This document shows positions 11,984 to 25,079 of a stretch of 64,000 nucleotides of DNA, piece by piece. This DNA comes from Liriodendron chinense (Eukaryota; Streptophyta; Magnoliopsida; Magnoliales; Magnoliaceae). The translations under genes and the position numbers were made by a program. The number at the start of each line of letters is the position of its first letter. Positions within the stretch are counted from its first letter, which is position 1. The stretch is taken from the NCBI GenBank assembly GCA_003013855.2, contig ML058552.1:3081501-3145500 (forward strand). The letters are read 5' to 3'. The notes under the pieces were generated by a model that saw nothing but the letters and a program-made list of their open reading frames with translations, ran no database searches and was not told the origin of the DNA.

Positions 11984-13570
11984 GAAACTATGTCTAATTC
12001 CTAAATGGGGGTGAATAGGACCTTGTAAAAATTTCTAAATTCAAAGGTTAATGGATCACTGATTCACTCGGACTTATCCAAGCACAACTAAAAGTAAACT
12101 AACGCTTTTAACAAGATACTCACAAATCTACAAGAGAAGATAGTGAATTTCATAATGACATACAATCAAACACTTCATGTGCATACTATTTAACCATTCA
12201 ATTAATTCATCCAATAAGCTTGGGTAAGATAGTCACCATGTGAACATCATGTGAGCAATTTATCAAACATGTAATATGAGATTTTTTTAGGCATTTGCAA
12301 AATTCATCAAATAAGAACAAGCAAGATTAAATAACATTCACCACATTGCACATGATGTATAGTGGTTCGCCTACTTGCCTACTCCACTCCTAGCTGACTC
12401 ACTCACTCCTTGATTGTGCCGGATTTCACAATCACAATGATTTTAAATCAGGTTCACCATAAACCTTTACCAACCTACACACGTTCTATACATTTTGCAC
12501 CCATCGATGATCTACATAACGTCTTGGCGAGTTTGGGTAAAAAACTCTACAATTGTCCTATATAAGGACAACATATGTATGCTCTCGTCGGAGGCCTACA
12601 CAAGGACTTAGTGATTTTGGGTCTTCAAACTCTTAAAACCCAAATCTACACAAGAAATGGTTTCAGAAAAATGGACTCTAACACTAAGACATACTTAGCT
12701 AGATGAGCCCCCTTATAGTGTATTTGTCAGAGAAGCTTCTTCTTGCACGAACTAACTACTCAACTCCCTTGATCAGTCACCATCAATGAATATACCAAGT
12801 AGTGCCATGGTGTGGGAAAGGGTTTGGTGAATCACTTCTAAAGGATAGGGCTTTAAAGGTTTAATTAAGATTCACCTAATGCTTGCATTCAATGGCCTTT
12901 AAGATAAGGGGTTTTCCTATTAAAGTCAAGGTCAGGGCCATTAATGCTAGCTTGAGTTCATGATTCAATCTGAGCTTTGAATGCCCGTTAATGTGCTTAA
13001 TCAGAAGGATTAAATGATGAACTCAATGAGGATGGAGCAAAGGATGAAGGGTTTAAAAGGGAAAAACACTCTAGCAAGGCTCTATCAGATTATCATCAAA
13101 CTACCTTAATTCCCTCTTCAATATATAAATAGATCGTCTTACAACGGATAGAAAATGGGTAAAAAACAACTAGTCTTGATCAATTGAGCTCAGCCAGTGA
13201 TCGAGTTTAATCCAGAATATAGGCAAAAATCCACTCGAGCCTTCAAGTGGTCAAGGTCGATTGCTTAAGGCAGATCAAGGATATGCTCGAGTGGTTGATC
13301 ATAGTCCAACCTTAGACACTTTAAGGTTAAAATTTACCGGATCATTTTGAGCACCTTCGATCACTTGAGGTCAAGCAATCCAGAGGGATCGACGAAGAGC
13401 TCGAGGGCTCGAGAATATGCATTTTTGCTGATTTTACAAAGAGCAAGCCATATGCAACTCTCAATGGGGTCGTGGTTGACGTAGGTCTTCAAGTCTTCAA
13501 TCTTCAACTTTCAATGGGGTACACCGAACTCGACGACGCAAGACTCACGCTAATTAACAAACATTTGCAC
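11984..13570 (+). repeat. Dispersed repeat with GGGGGTGAATAGG and TAGTGGTTCG blocks (copy 1)
   Basis: The stretch begins with ACTATGTCTAATTCCTAAAT followed by GGGGGTGAATAGGACC. About 370 bases on it has GATGTATAGTGGTTCG, then a CTACTCCACTCC block, then text about lines of paired C-rich blocks. The same blocks in the same order and spacing occur at 38916-39800. I recognise the phrasing from plant LTR-retrotransposon ends but cannot name the family. No coding capacity is seen. Ends are approximate. Confidence 0.5.
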
Positions 13571-14404
13571 TTATAGTTCCTACATTTTTTTAATTTATCA
13601 AACTGACCGTAGAGATACTTAATACCCTTTAATCTAGAAATCTAACCCCTATATATCACCAATTAAACCATCTTATTATAATGAATGAACCATAGAAGCA
13701 TTTAAACCATACATACGCTTATCCATCCAAGAATGTGAACTAACCACCAAACTTCTTAACTTTGCATGAACCATTTCCAATGTTGATTTTCCATTCTAAT
13801 GGACCCACATATGTAAACCCAAATCCTAAAAGATTAATTAAAGGTGTACATACCTATACTCATGGACCCCATCCCAAAATCCCTTTGTGTTTATGCATCT
13901 ATTTATAATCTAACTTATTTACTTGATTTGAACCACAACCATCCAATTCCCATACCTAGACCACATCACCCAATTGTCCATCGCAGCAGTCCATCATACC
14001 TATCAAATGACCCATCGAAATAGAATTTCAATAATTCAATGCATATTATATATTTTTTTCCTTTGAGAATACCAGTTTAGTTTCACGACAGAACACACAT
14101 GTCGAAAGGGACTCATATAAGAGTTTAGACATCTCAAGCCAAGAAGTAAGAGAGGAAACATTGAACGATCCAAAATTTAGGAGGAGAGAAAATGTGATTA
14201 GGGTGTAACCCCCTTTAACTATCCATATGATCATGTGTTTTGAGTAGAATTTTCTATGATCAAACCCGTCCATTAGATACACCTTATAACCATCTATATA
14301 TCATTCGAATAAACCATCTACCACCCACTCATACGCCCAATGCACTTGAACCATCCGTTCAAAACCATCCATTTTGAATCATTCTTTCCACGATCCAAAG
14401 TATC
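13571..14404. other. AT-rich spacer without genes
   Basis: Short ACCATCC/AACCATC phrases recur, with no coding signal. An open stretch of 78 codons on the minus strand (14046-14282) shows no recognisable domain and I regard it as chance. Confidence 0.4.
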
Positions 14405-14412
14405 ATTAGAAG

Positions 14413-15042
14413 TAGGGTTGTCAATTAATCGGATTCGGATTGAATAAGTGTGATCTGAATTCGATCTGATTAAGAATTACATGATCCAAATCTAATTTGA
14501 ATCTGATCGGATCACAAGTGTCTAATCTGAATCCAATCCGTTTAAATTTATCAAAATCTGAATCTAATCCGATCTGAATTCAATCCGACCAAAACTAGTT
14601 CTCCTTTATGTAAATTTGATCAAAACTAGTACTCCTTTATGTAAATCTGATAAAAAAAACTTGTGTAGCATAGGTTTTTTTCTTTTTCTTTTATATCCCC
14701 TATAATTGGATCATTACTGGATCAGATCAGTGTCGATCCGAATCCGATTGGATTATTAAACGGATCGATGATTTTAATATGAATCCCATCTGTTGATCTG
14801 ATTAATGATCCGAATCTGATTAAATCTGTAGCATAGGTTTTTTTTCTTTTTCTTTTATATCCCCTATAATTGGATCATTACTGGATCAGATCAGTGTCGA
14901 TCCGAATCCGATTGGATTATTAAACGGATCGATGATTTTGATATGAATCCCATCTGTTGATCTGATTAATGATCCGAATCTGATTAAATCGGATCGGATC
15001 CGGAGAGGATTTGGACCATAATCCGATTTGTTGACAGCCCTA
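14413..15042. mobile_element. hAT-type MITE 1 (8-bp target duplication ATTAGAAG)
   Basis: A 630-bp element bounded by inverted ends TAGGGTTGTCAA (left) and TTGACAGCCCTA (right). It is flanked on both sides by the identical 8-mer ATTAGAAG (14405-14412 and 15043-15050). TAGGG-type ends with an 8-bp duplication are diagnostic of the hAT superfamily. The interior has no transposase. It is made almost wholly of GATCCGAATC-like words, and holds a 163-bp tandem duplication. It is non-autonomous. Confidence 0.92.
14664..14990 (+). repeat. 163-bp tandem duplication inside hAT MITE 1
   Basis: The two copies begin TGTAGCATAGG at 14664 and 14827. By eye they differ by one T in a T-run and one A/G site, so the duplication is much younger than the surrounding decay. 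Confidence 0.93.
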
Positions 15043-15185
15043 ATTAGAAGGACCACCCAAGCATATGCCATATTTACAGTGTACACCTCTCAATTAATGG
15101 GCCACATGTCTGAAAACCTCATTTAAACCAAACCTGGAAAGGGAGTTCTAGTTTCCACTTTCATTTCCAACATGAAATGCGTTAA

Positions 15186-15423
15186 ATATTTATTTTATTA
15201 TTTATTTATTTATTTTAGAATGTGTGAGGTGTCGCACCTCCTTTGGTAAAATGAGATCCCTCTCTCACATGCGTGTGTGTGAACACGTGTGAGAGAGGTT
15301 TGGTGGAGGCACTCTTATAAAAAAAAAAAAAACATGTCTTGTCTTAAAAAAAACATCTAAGGGTTATGAGGGGGTTGATGTAGAGAGAGAGAGAAGAAGA
15401 AGAAGAAGAAGAAGAAGAAGAAA
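15186..15423. repeat. Simple repeats and a short hairpin
   Basis: An (ATTT)n-like run at 15186-15217. An inverted pair at about 15256-15300 with arms CCTCTCTCACATGCG and CACGTGTGAGAGAGG could form a hairpin. An (AG)n/(AAG)n microsatellite lies at 15380-15422. No gene is present. Confidence 0.85.
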
Positions 15424-16788
15424 TTTTCTGAAGGAACTATTTTTCTTATTTTCCTTAAACTATATCCATTCAAATCAAAGGTAAACGAACCTAACATGTG
15501 CTTTTCCAAAATTACATATTTATGCAGCTAAAAATTATCTTTACGTTGTGTTTTATCTTTCAATTCCTATTCTATTCCGTTTATCATATTAATTAGTCAT
15601 AAATTTGTGTTTTCATTAATTTATATTTCTAAAATTACTGATTTATAATTTATTTTTTTCAATTTTTGGATCCATTTGACAAATATCGCATGAGATTGGT
15701 GCAAATGTATGTGTTAGTTGGAATTTCAAAGAAATTCTTTGAATATTTTTAATTCTAGGAGGTTATTATATAATTTTCTTGAATTATTCATAATCTAAAG
15801 TATTTTAATTGATTAGATCAGTGATTGAATTTAAATTCCAAGTTACGCGCTATGATTTACCCGAAATCCTACATAGCATCAATGTGTTCTCGAATTCTTA
15901 CACCATAGTGTAAATATAGAATTTTTTAAGGACTTTTGTGTAAATTTATAAATTTTTCAGTATGATTTATTATTTTTAAATTATTATATTATCGTTAAAT
16001 TTTTATGAAATTCATGTTAATTGCATCCATGTGAAAAAGGTAGCACGGTCTTACATTACTTTGAGAAAACATGATGATTATAGGAAGTTTAATATGGAAA
16101 GCTTATTATGGATGTTCGTTATGGAAGTTTACTTTGAAATTTTATTTATGAAAAGATTTCATAAGTGGTTAGATGCATGAATTTAAGAAGAATTCATGTA
16201 TGTGGACATATGATTTCAAGAGGAATTTATGTATTGTGGACATATGATTTTAAGAGGAATTCATACATTGATTATTCATAAACACTTGCAAATAGTTGAG
16301 CTAATTGATGTCCCATGGGTTGAAATTCCCATAACACAAAATAAGTGGGGGTCCATGACCCTTAGGTTGAAAAAATCTTAAACTCCAATTGGTACCTCTT
16401 GGTTCACCTTGGTCTGGGTGAAGTGCGAGTTTAAAGTACTTGCAACACTTTTATTGAAAGATTGGTGGTTATTGCGTTAGCACATTCTGAGAGGGTCCTT
16501 CACCTTGGTCTAGGTGTAATAACACATGTCAGGATTGTGAACTTATAATCAAGGACGGGTGTTGTATTGGAAAGGATTTTGGCCTCTCTATGATAAAAGG
16601 AAAGGCCTAAGTGTTCTAATGACTGATGTATATGTAAATGAAGGTATTCCAAAACATATGCATTCATGTTACATCTATATAAGAAAGCATGTTTCATAGT
16701 GGAATTAAAACTTGATGCTCATCTTAATATATTTGGTGTGTTTAAACCTTAAAAATGAAGAAAATGAGCCAAGCTTTTAGAAACTAGA
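15424..16788. other. AT-rich spacer without genes
   Basis: No recognisable domain on either strand; a 65-codon minus-strand open stretch (16500-16697) has no family resemblance. AAGAGGAATTCATG-like phrases are repeated two or three times at 16170-16270. Confidence 0.4.
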
Positions 16789-17340
16789 TGATGTAGGGAG
16801 AGGACCCCATGATGAAGGGAGTGGATCAAGCACATTCATATCACAAATGGACTGAAAAAAGACGAAGAAAAATAATAGAAAATTTTGCAACTTTCAGACT
16901 CCTAATGGATCTGGTCTATCGTGCTTATCAATTGATCGATTGATTGTATCAATCGATCGCAAATAGGCCAAAAGTTTCAAAAACTCTCTGGACGTTTTCT
17001 AGTCCAATCGATCAATTGACCAAATTGACCGATCGACGACGCTGTAGGAAATTGTAGAAATTTCTGAATTTTGCATGAATTATTTTCATTTTTAATTAGG
17101 ACTCTCTTATTACATTTTTAGGGTTTGTTTAGGCTATAAATAGTTGTTAAACTCATTTATTGTGGTTGTCTCTCTTTTATTAATCAAAATTCAGACTTTT
17201 AGTCTCTTTCTTCTCGTGGATTCGAAAAATGTCTCGTAGATTCGAGAAAGTCTAGTTGAGGTGTCTCAAAAGCTCCATGGATTCGAAGTAGTTATCCAAT
17301 GAGGAATACGATGATCGAACTTACCACGTTCATCCCTAAG
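16789..17340 (+). repeat. 5' LTR of a gypsy element (start approximate)
   Basis: Ends directly before a primer-binding site at 17341. It has a TATA box GGCTATAAATAG (17132-17143) and a pyrimidine-rich downstream region with repeated TCTCGTGGATTCGA-like phrases. Clusters of CAATCGATCAATTGA occur in the upstream part. The start at TGATGTAGGG is a guess. Confidence 0.55.
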
Positions 17341-17356
17341 TGGTATCAAAGTGAGG
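17341..17356 (+). promoter_or_regulatory. Primer-binding site complementary to initiator tRNA-Met type
   Basis: TGGTATCAAAGTGAGG directly follows the LTR end. TGGTATCAGAGC is the usual plant retroelement PBS for initiator methionine tRNA; one mismatch is seen in the core. Confidence 0.65.
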
Positions 17357-17372
17357 ATTACCCCTCGGGCTG

Positions 17373-17509
17373 ATGGAAACTAACAACGATTTGGATGAAA
17401 ATTCCATAGATGGTGATCTAGGGGATCAACCTCTATCAGCGGCGGCTTTTAGACTATTTAGGCGGGAGAATCGACAAGCTATGCAAGGGTTGCAGGCTTC
17501 CTTCGACCG
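17373..17509 (+). pseudogene. Gag N-terminus of a gypsy element, truncated
   Basis: The ATG lies 16 bases after the PBS. The product reads METNNDLDE, an acidic stretch, then QPLSAAAFRLFRRENRQAMQGLQASFDR. That is the style of chromovirus gag N-termini. The frame is cut at 17509 by the start of the next LTR, after which the open frame to 17621 is unrelated. Only about 46 codons remain. Confidence 0.55.
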
Positions 17510-20346
17510 TATAACGCCCTGTAAAATCATCACTCTAAAATTGAGCACATACTTGGGCCACGTCATTAGCACATCACCTAAGTCCGATCAATTAGCCCTT
17601 CATAACTTAGGAAACCTGTAAATTAATATGAAAACCTACTTAATTGGCATTTTCGCCATCCATTTGGATGCGAAATGCTACACCAAGCATGCCCCAACCC
17701 TAATTAGTGGACCCAAGGAGTCCCAAAAACCCGAACACACCCAGACATGGCCAGTTTAACCTAAACAACCCCGAGACCACCCATCGAAAGACCATTAAAC
17801 TTGAAATTTTGGAAAGGTGACCCTCTCACTAGGCTTGACGACCCTTGTGGAGCGTCATCTCGAGAATGGTAGTCAAATCGTCCAAACATGAAAAACATAG
17901 AAAGCAATTGTTAAGTGCAACTCCCCCCAAGGCCATCCTAATACTAAGTAATCATACCTTTTGCAGCCTTTTCAAGTTGAGACGTTGAAACCAGTAGATC
18001 ATTATGAAACACATGACCTAAGCTCTGATTATAACACTTGACCCGACCCTAAAGCCCCGACCCCAATCGATAATCAGCGACTGTTGAACGATCTTCTCCT
18101 TATATCTAATAAACGCAGCATTTGAATTGCGTGAAATCATAACCGTAGGTAGATATGCCTTTGAGAAAGCTACCCCATGAGTTGGATTGACCCAGATGGG
18201 CCAGGTGGGCCTCAACTAAGCGAAACATCCCACCTAAGGGCCATAATTGTAAGAATTTCGCCGACGGGGCCATTCTAGCCAAATTTGTCCTATTTAAAAA
18301 CCCAAATTGGAGATTTCATTTCCCATTTTTTAAATTTCAGAGAGAAAAGGAGAGAGATAGAGAGAGAGGGAGGAGAAGAAGGAAGGAGGTTATCGAGTGC
18401 TTGCATGCGACTCCCCACGCACCCACAACGGTCCAACCGCTTTTCCTTTCTGCTAAATCACCTCCGACAACTTCTACAGGTGATTTAGAAGATCAATCAC
18501 CCCCAATCCTAGTTTTCCCTCTAGAAATCCCCAAATTTTCTGACATACAAACCATAATTTTTTAGGATTTAAGAATTCCTTTAAGATTCAAGGTGCAAAC
18601 CATTACCCTTAGGTTGCTTAAGATCAAACGCTTTTAGATGAAGTTAATACGTGTTTGAGTAATTAGAAATGCTCAATTATACTATTGAGTTGCTGAGATT
18701 TGCTTGATTTCATGAGTTATTTTGTAATTGCTTATTATGGTTGTCCATGCTGTTGAATCTTCTTGTCATAACTTGCATGTTGATGATTGGGTGTTCGTGA
18801 TTCTGCATGTGTTGTTAGAATGGATAAACACCATGCTAATAATGTTATTATGATGGAGTTATGGTTAATCTTTGGCTATGCTTGCTGAAAATTTGAATAG
18901 AATATATCATGCCTTGTTAATATGTTATTACGAGAATATTTTCTCTTAGAACATGCTTAGTAGCTGAATCTTAATTGTAGAATTGTGCATATTTATCCAC
19001 AATTCCATGTTGCATTTACATGAAACAATGTGTTTAAAAGACTAACTTAACTATGTTTTCATGTTTATAGGAAATTGAGAGAGAATGGAGATAATGGAGC
19101 TTAATTGTGCACATTTAAAGACATTTGAAAACCAAGCCAAGTCAAGCAACCAAGTGAAAGAAAGAAGACATTGAAAATCAGAAGCCCAAAGTTCAAAACA
19201 CAAAAAAAAATATAGAAGTACTAACTTAAGTTATTTTTATTACTATAGGGACTTAAGAGACATTGGAAAGAATGGAGGTTAATTAGATACATTTGGACAT
19301 GATTAGAAGTCAAGTGCAAGCAAGATAAAGTGGAGGAGAAAGAAGAAAAAGGAAGAAATATAAAGAAATTGGAAAAAACAGTAGTTTGCGACCGATCGTT
19401 AGAGCTGTGCCACCAATCGCAAGACGCCAGAGACTGGTCGCAAAGGAGCTACGATCGGTCGAATTTCCTTGTTTTGGGCGTGTGCTTGCTGGACTAAGAA
19501 GATTCACTTGCGACCAGTCGACACCCCTGTGCAATCGGTCGCCCAATGCAATAAAACTTTAAAAATTTGTTTTGTTCATTGATTCAAGGAGTTGCGACCG
19601 ATTGCTTCCCCTATGTAATCAGTCACCAACCGATGTAAGTGTGTAAATTCATACGCAAATCAAGAGGTAATGAAGGATTTTCTTATTTAAAGGGAGCTCT
19701 ACTTGTCTTCTAGGATCATCTTAGACGTGGAGGAGTGGAGAGAACGAGCGGGGGAGGAGTTCTACTTCGAATTTCTTTAGTTTTTAGTTGTTTTCTTATG
19801 TTTTTTAGAGTTTTTAGTTCAAGGATGTTAGAGATGAACTAAATCCTCTTAACTAGGGCTAAGAGGTGAAGCTTGTAGTTCATTTTTGATGTTTTGATTC
19901 AACCTAGGTTTACTTTTATGCTTTCATGTTGAATATGAATTGATTTGAGTTTGAATAAAGTTCTAGTTCTAGTTCTTCTTTGATCTTTTGATGACTTCAA
20001 GCTCATTGAATGCTTAAATGATCTAATTAAAGCTAGTTACTTACTTGTTTTACAATGTTTAGATCCGTATAATTCATTGATCTGCCATAGACTCTAAGCA
20101 TAGTAGATACTTCGAATTCCCTATAATTTAGAACTTCGTTCTTAATGAGTAAACTGCTCATTCCAAAGTTCTAATCTTTGTTGGATATTTTATATATGTT
20201 ATAACCACTCTATTATCCGGTTGGATAGGATAAGACTCTAATTCCAGTTGAGTTATCAATAAACCTATGTGCATCATACATTGAGAATGAATATAAGTGT
20301 ATCCCTGGAGCTCTAGCATTCATATTCTATTGATTAACCTTTTAAT

Positions 20347-20650
20347 CACTACGCCAAAACAGTCAGAAAACGACGGCCACAAGCCGTTTTAAACCGTGAT
20401 TCCAGACGGTTTTGGACCGTCGCAAGAGCCGTCTTATTTTGCTGTGTCGTAAAAGTTATACGACGGTCCATCACCGTTGTTAATAAAAGATGGTAATGGA
20501 CCGTCTCAAAAATCAATGGTCTTGAACCGTCTAAACGGTTATCGAAGTGCATTAAACACCTCGCTTCCAGACAGTCTAAATCCGTCGATAATCCATTAAT
20601 TAGAGATAAAACAGAGACGGCACAGAGCCGTCGAAAAATTTCTTGCATTG
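20347..20650 (+). repeat. 5' subterminal repeat region of CACTA
   Basis: Words such as GACGGTCC, ACCGTC, GAGCCGTC occur in both orientations about ten times within 300 bases. Subterminal arrays of this sort bind TnpA-like proteins in En/Spm elements. The minus-strand open frame over this part (20349-20648) is made of the repeats and is not a gene. Confidence 0.8.
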
Positions 20651-21282
20651 AAAAAATTGCAATAATTGTGTTTCTTTCACCTGATCATTGAAAAAAAATA
20701 TTCAAGCAACATAAAATTGCTAATAAGTAAAATTTTTAAGGTTAAAAAATAAAATAAACTTCATTCTTTTTACTTTTCTTTTTTTGTGAAAAACCCACAT
20801 GGAAATCCCAACTCTACTGATCAATAAACCAATTAATCAAATTTTCAACACAAACAACCATTCACATATCAAATCATAGAGAATAATCACATAAATCCGA
20901 AAAACCTTGCTAATAAGTAAAATTGCCAAGGTTAAAAAATAAATTTCATTTGTTTTTTTGAAAAACCCACAAGGAAATACCAACACTACTTACCAATCAA
21001 CCTATTAATCAAATTTTCAGCACAAACAACCATTCACATATCAAATTATAGAGAACAATCACATAAATCCCAAAAGCCTAAACCAAAATGGACAGTGATT
21101 GGTGTTTCATCGAACTCAGGCATCAAACCACTTTAATTTCAACAAATCTCAAGCAAAATTTGACTGTCAAACATTGAAATACTACAAAGATTGTGATTCT
21201 TGCAAAAATGAGATTTTTATTGCTTAACTAGCATTTGGAAAAGGGAAAACTCTTGAGAATCTGTGGAACAAGGTTCCCAAAC

Positions 21283-21433
21283 CTTGCATTTCACGTTTTG
21301 CAGCCTGTCCATGTCCTTGTCAGGTGTTATGATAGGATAAAGTGGTGGTTTAAATATTTTCCAGACTTTCTCGAGATCAAGCCCCGTATCTAGTAGAATT
21401 GTTTTAGCAATACTTTCTACAATCTCCAAGAAC
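21283..21433 (-). other. Exon-like segment a within CACTA
   Basis: On the minus strand a pyrimidine-rich tract and AG (TTCTTGTATAG) precede an open 50-codon stretch with ordinary protein composition (LEKVWKIFKPPLYPIITPDK and surroundings). It ends AAG before GTTTGG. The style is that of a host exon with flanking introns. I do not recognise the protein. Capture of host gene pieces by CACTA elements is well known, but this is inferred. Confidence 0.35.
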
Positions 21434-23128
21434 CTATACAAGAAAGAATGATTGATTAAACAATCTATTTTCAAATGTAGTAAAAAAACTTAAACCCAAT
21501 ATTTAGTACTTTAAGATGCGTAGAAGATGTTGATAACGCTTCCATGAATTGGGATTTATCGATCCTATTTCTTACTAATACTAGGAATGTTATTTGTTGG
21601 AAATGTTAAGCCATCGTTAAGATTGGAACACATTTTGGCTAGTTAATGAGCGCTGAATCAACTAAATTTGTTGAAACAAAATAGATTAACCATTTCAGCT
21701 AAATTAAGATTTGACTGGACCTATGATTTGTCAGTTCACTTGATGGATCAAAGTTCAACAGAATTTGAACACATGCAAACCTGTAGTAATCAACACACTA
21801 TAAGCTGAACATACAAATTGATATGCAGGGCCTATTGAGATGTTTTAATGACATCCAATCCTTCCATCAACTCAGTCTGATACAAATGTCTCTAGGATGC
21901 ACTCTAAAACAAAGAAAGAAATAGAGATAAAGGTGCTTTCAAGAGAAGCATCTAAATTAATTTCCACCTGGAGAAAAATCTGAAATATGGTTGCACAAAG
22001 CATGACAGGAAGAGGAGCAAAGTTAGGCATAAGAGGTGGGGAAGCATCTATTTCAAAATCATACCAACTACAAATTTAATAGCTATGAAGTAGGACCACC
22101 ACCTGGTTCGAAAGTTTCTTATAACTACGATATGAAACTTTTGAAATAGATTGCCCACACTACTTTCTATGGGTGAAAAATGTGCAACACTCCACAATGA
22201 TGTTTAATGGGTAAAATAGTCTTGAAGTTATTCCATTCAAATATATTTCAAAGTTACCTAGATTAAAGTGTTTGGTACATGGTACAGTCATAAAAAGGAT
22301 GGTGCTATCTTGGTGAAGAAGAGATCAACTCCATACGCAAAGACCAAGCTGGTTGACTCTGAAATTGTTCCTATACCCTCACAGTCGTTCCACTTGAAGT
22401 GAGTGTGTCACATATGACTACAAACACGAATCATATCAGTATATAAACACACCATAATCAAGTAGAGAGTATATGATAAAGATTAGAGGAATAATAGGGT
22501 CCCGTTCATCAACAAACTGATGAGCACACATACAGTTGCTGAGGGTTCTGTACAAAACCATCAACTTTTGGTGATCAAAACCATCAATAGTAGTTCCCAC
22601 ATTAGATGGGGCATGCCTTGGAAACTTTTGTATTGAAAGATCACAGCCCTTTGATCAATGGCCTACATTTATAGAGGTTAAGTAGACAAATAGGAATGGT
22701 GACATTCAACCAAAAAATATTGCAACTATCAAGTGATTGGCAACTTCAAATCAAAATGATTTGAGAAATTCCCTATCTAAGGCAGGAATGATGGTCCCAC
22801 ATGTAATGAGTCTGTACATTTTCTGATGAGCAAGACCCAATAATTACTAGGATGCATGTATCATAGATGTTCAATGTTGTTTCATCCTCACTAAACTTAT
22901 GTTGATCATGATTGTGTGCCTGGTGGACCACTGAATGAAGGGCTACAGGTCCAAAATCACAGTGATTTCACAACTCCTGACCTATGTTATAATTAGTATA
23001 TGTAGATTTGATTGAGAATTAAACTAGGAGAACTAAATGATACTCTTTTTTGGTAACTTTACTGCAGTGACACTGAATTAGTAATCTTTTAAAAAAGACT
23101 AGATATGGGAATATGACTAACCTCTCAC

Positions 23129-23235
23129 CATGGTTTAGAACAGGATGAAATCTGCCATGGGTAGTTCCATCACCTTCCAGAAACAAGTGGAACTGGTGGG
23201 ATTCTTGAGCCATGTACCTAGGCACCTTGGGAGTA
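23129..23235 (-). other. Exon-like segment b within CACTA
   Basis: On the minus strand, AG after CACTTTC, then about 35 open codons (PRYMAQESHQFHLFLEGDGT and following THGRFHPVLNHG), then a good donor, G before GTGAGA. It is collinear with segments a, c and d. Protein family not recognised. Confidence 0.35.
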
Positions 23236-23556
23236 CTGAAAGTGGTTATCTCCAAGAATTCATTTCAATTTTTCATCAAAAGCAATTAAAAGCATCCATT
23301 TCTCAATGAAAGTGAAAAAAACGTACTTCAGATTTGTATCAAAGCCACAACTCTCTTCTTGTTCTGTCCAAGCTTTTCACTTAAGAAAAACAAAGAGGAT
23401 TCAAATTCTCATAGAACCAATGAAAAGAAGCCATAATTGTCAAGTAAAATCAGAACATCACTTAAGATTTTCATAAAAGGTGCATATTTCATCCCAACTC
23501 AAATAATTAAAAAAAAAAATGCTTTCAAATAAAATTCATAATCTCCACTCACTTTT

Positions 23557-23701
23557 TCAAGTTTCAAGGGAACTTTCATGGTCTGCAAACCTCTCCTTAT
23601 CGAAGGCACCCACAAGGTAAACCATTGCATTGATTGGATTGTCTGCATTTAATTCAATGGCTATTGAGTACCAATAGCAACCATATTTAGAAAACATAGC
23701 T
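23557..23701 (-). other. Exon-like segment c within CACTA
   Basis: On the minus strand, an acceptor-like TTTTTTTAATAG precedes open codons including AIELNADNPINAMVYLVGAF. Just past the open part lies AAAAAGTGAGT, a donor-like site. In this frame a stop falls shortly before that donor; another frame stays open (VPLKLEK), so decay or misassignment is possible. Family not recognised. Confidence 0.3.
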
Positions 23702-24257
23702 CTATTAAAAAAATAAAGCACAATGGTTTCTAAACACAAATTTTAGCATCCTACTTTTTAAAAGACAAGCTGGTAAGAGTTTTCTTTTTCTTTTTTCATA
23801 TATTTTTTTTAATTTCTACTTTGGATTATTAGTAGAGAACATAAAATATGACCCCACAAAAGGGAAACAAAAACCAAACCTTTGAAAATTAAGCTGATGT
23901 ATGCCCATAGTCAAAAGAATCTGCTGCATAGAAGTATAAAAAAATCACCTTTTTTATTACCGAAAACCATTTCAATATATCATTTTAAGAATATTGGAAA
24001 AGGATGATACTTGATCAAGATGCATGCTAACTGCTTTGAGTACGAGACGGTAACTGGTGTGGCCCTAATATGGTATGGGGCAGAGAAGAGCAGTAACTTC
24101 AACCATTTCCACTATCTCTGGTTAGGTGAGCCATTATAGTTCCCTATAAAGAAAAGTAACCAAATAAGATCCTATAAGATCAATTTCTTAGAAGAATAGA
24201 TGATGACATAGAAGATCATATCAAAGAAATTTAACAGGTCAAGAACAAAAAGAATAC

Positions 24258-24318
24258 CATGATTTGGGACATGAAATCTGCTTCCATTGGTTCGAGTGCC
24301 TCTGCAACATTCGTAAAC
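24258..24318 (-). other. Exon-like segment d within CACTA
   Basis: On the minus strand, about 20 codons (FTNVAEALEPMEADFMSQIM) lie between an AG (ACTGAG) and ATG before GTATTC. It is short and weak alone; its collinearity with segments a-c is the main support. Confidence 0.25.
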
Positions 24319-25079
24319 CTCAGTAAGAAGAATTTTTTATGGAAAGAGAAAGGATTACAATTGTAACCAAGGAGACTTTTCAAGTACAAGCTAGCAAAAC
24401 CAAGAATACAAGCCAAAAGTTTACCAATTTCAGCTGGGTTTTCCTTGCGTTAGAAGTAGTAAAGGAGTTAATGAAATCAACAAAATGCCAGAAATCCCAG
24501 AAGAAACAGAGTTTCACTTCAGTTTCATCAAGCCAATAACTCATTGGGTTGAAACTACTAATACTCCAAGTAAATCAACTTAGAAGTTGGGAATGTTTTG
24601 CTTTTTGAATAGATCAACTTAGCCAAGCTTTCAGTCAGGCCACAAGTTTTTTGAAGTGTACAAAAGAAAATCTAGAACTACAACACTTCTTGTTTGCATA
24701 TCAACTCTTTCAGTCAGGCAACAAGTTTTTGTGATTTTTTTTCTTTAGCATCTTCTATCCCTCTCTATACATTAGAAAATTAAGTGAAGTATCCTTCTCT
24801 GAAGCCACCCTACATCTAAACGTGATTGGACATTTGGAACTCCAAGCCTCAAACTCCTTGGTACATTAGTGTACAGGCTTGAGCAACAAAAGCGTTTAGA
24901 TCTGGATGGTCCAATCACAAATGCAAAAGCTTTGGGTCTGGCAAAGTATATGGAAGAAATAGATCCAATAGAAATGGGTCCAACAGTGAAAGGACCACCA
25001 AACAAATGATGGGCCACCAAAGCAATCAAATCACTGGATGCGGTCCACAATCGAAACAACAATCAAGGTTGTATGTGAT

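Noticed and set aside
20349..20648. Minus-strand open frame of 99 codons at the CACTA left end
   Set aside because: Built from the subterminal repeats and overlapping the terminal inverted repeat.
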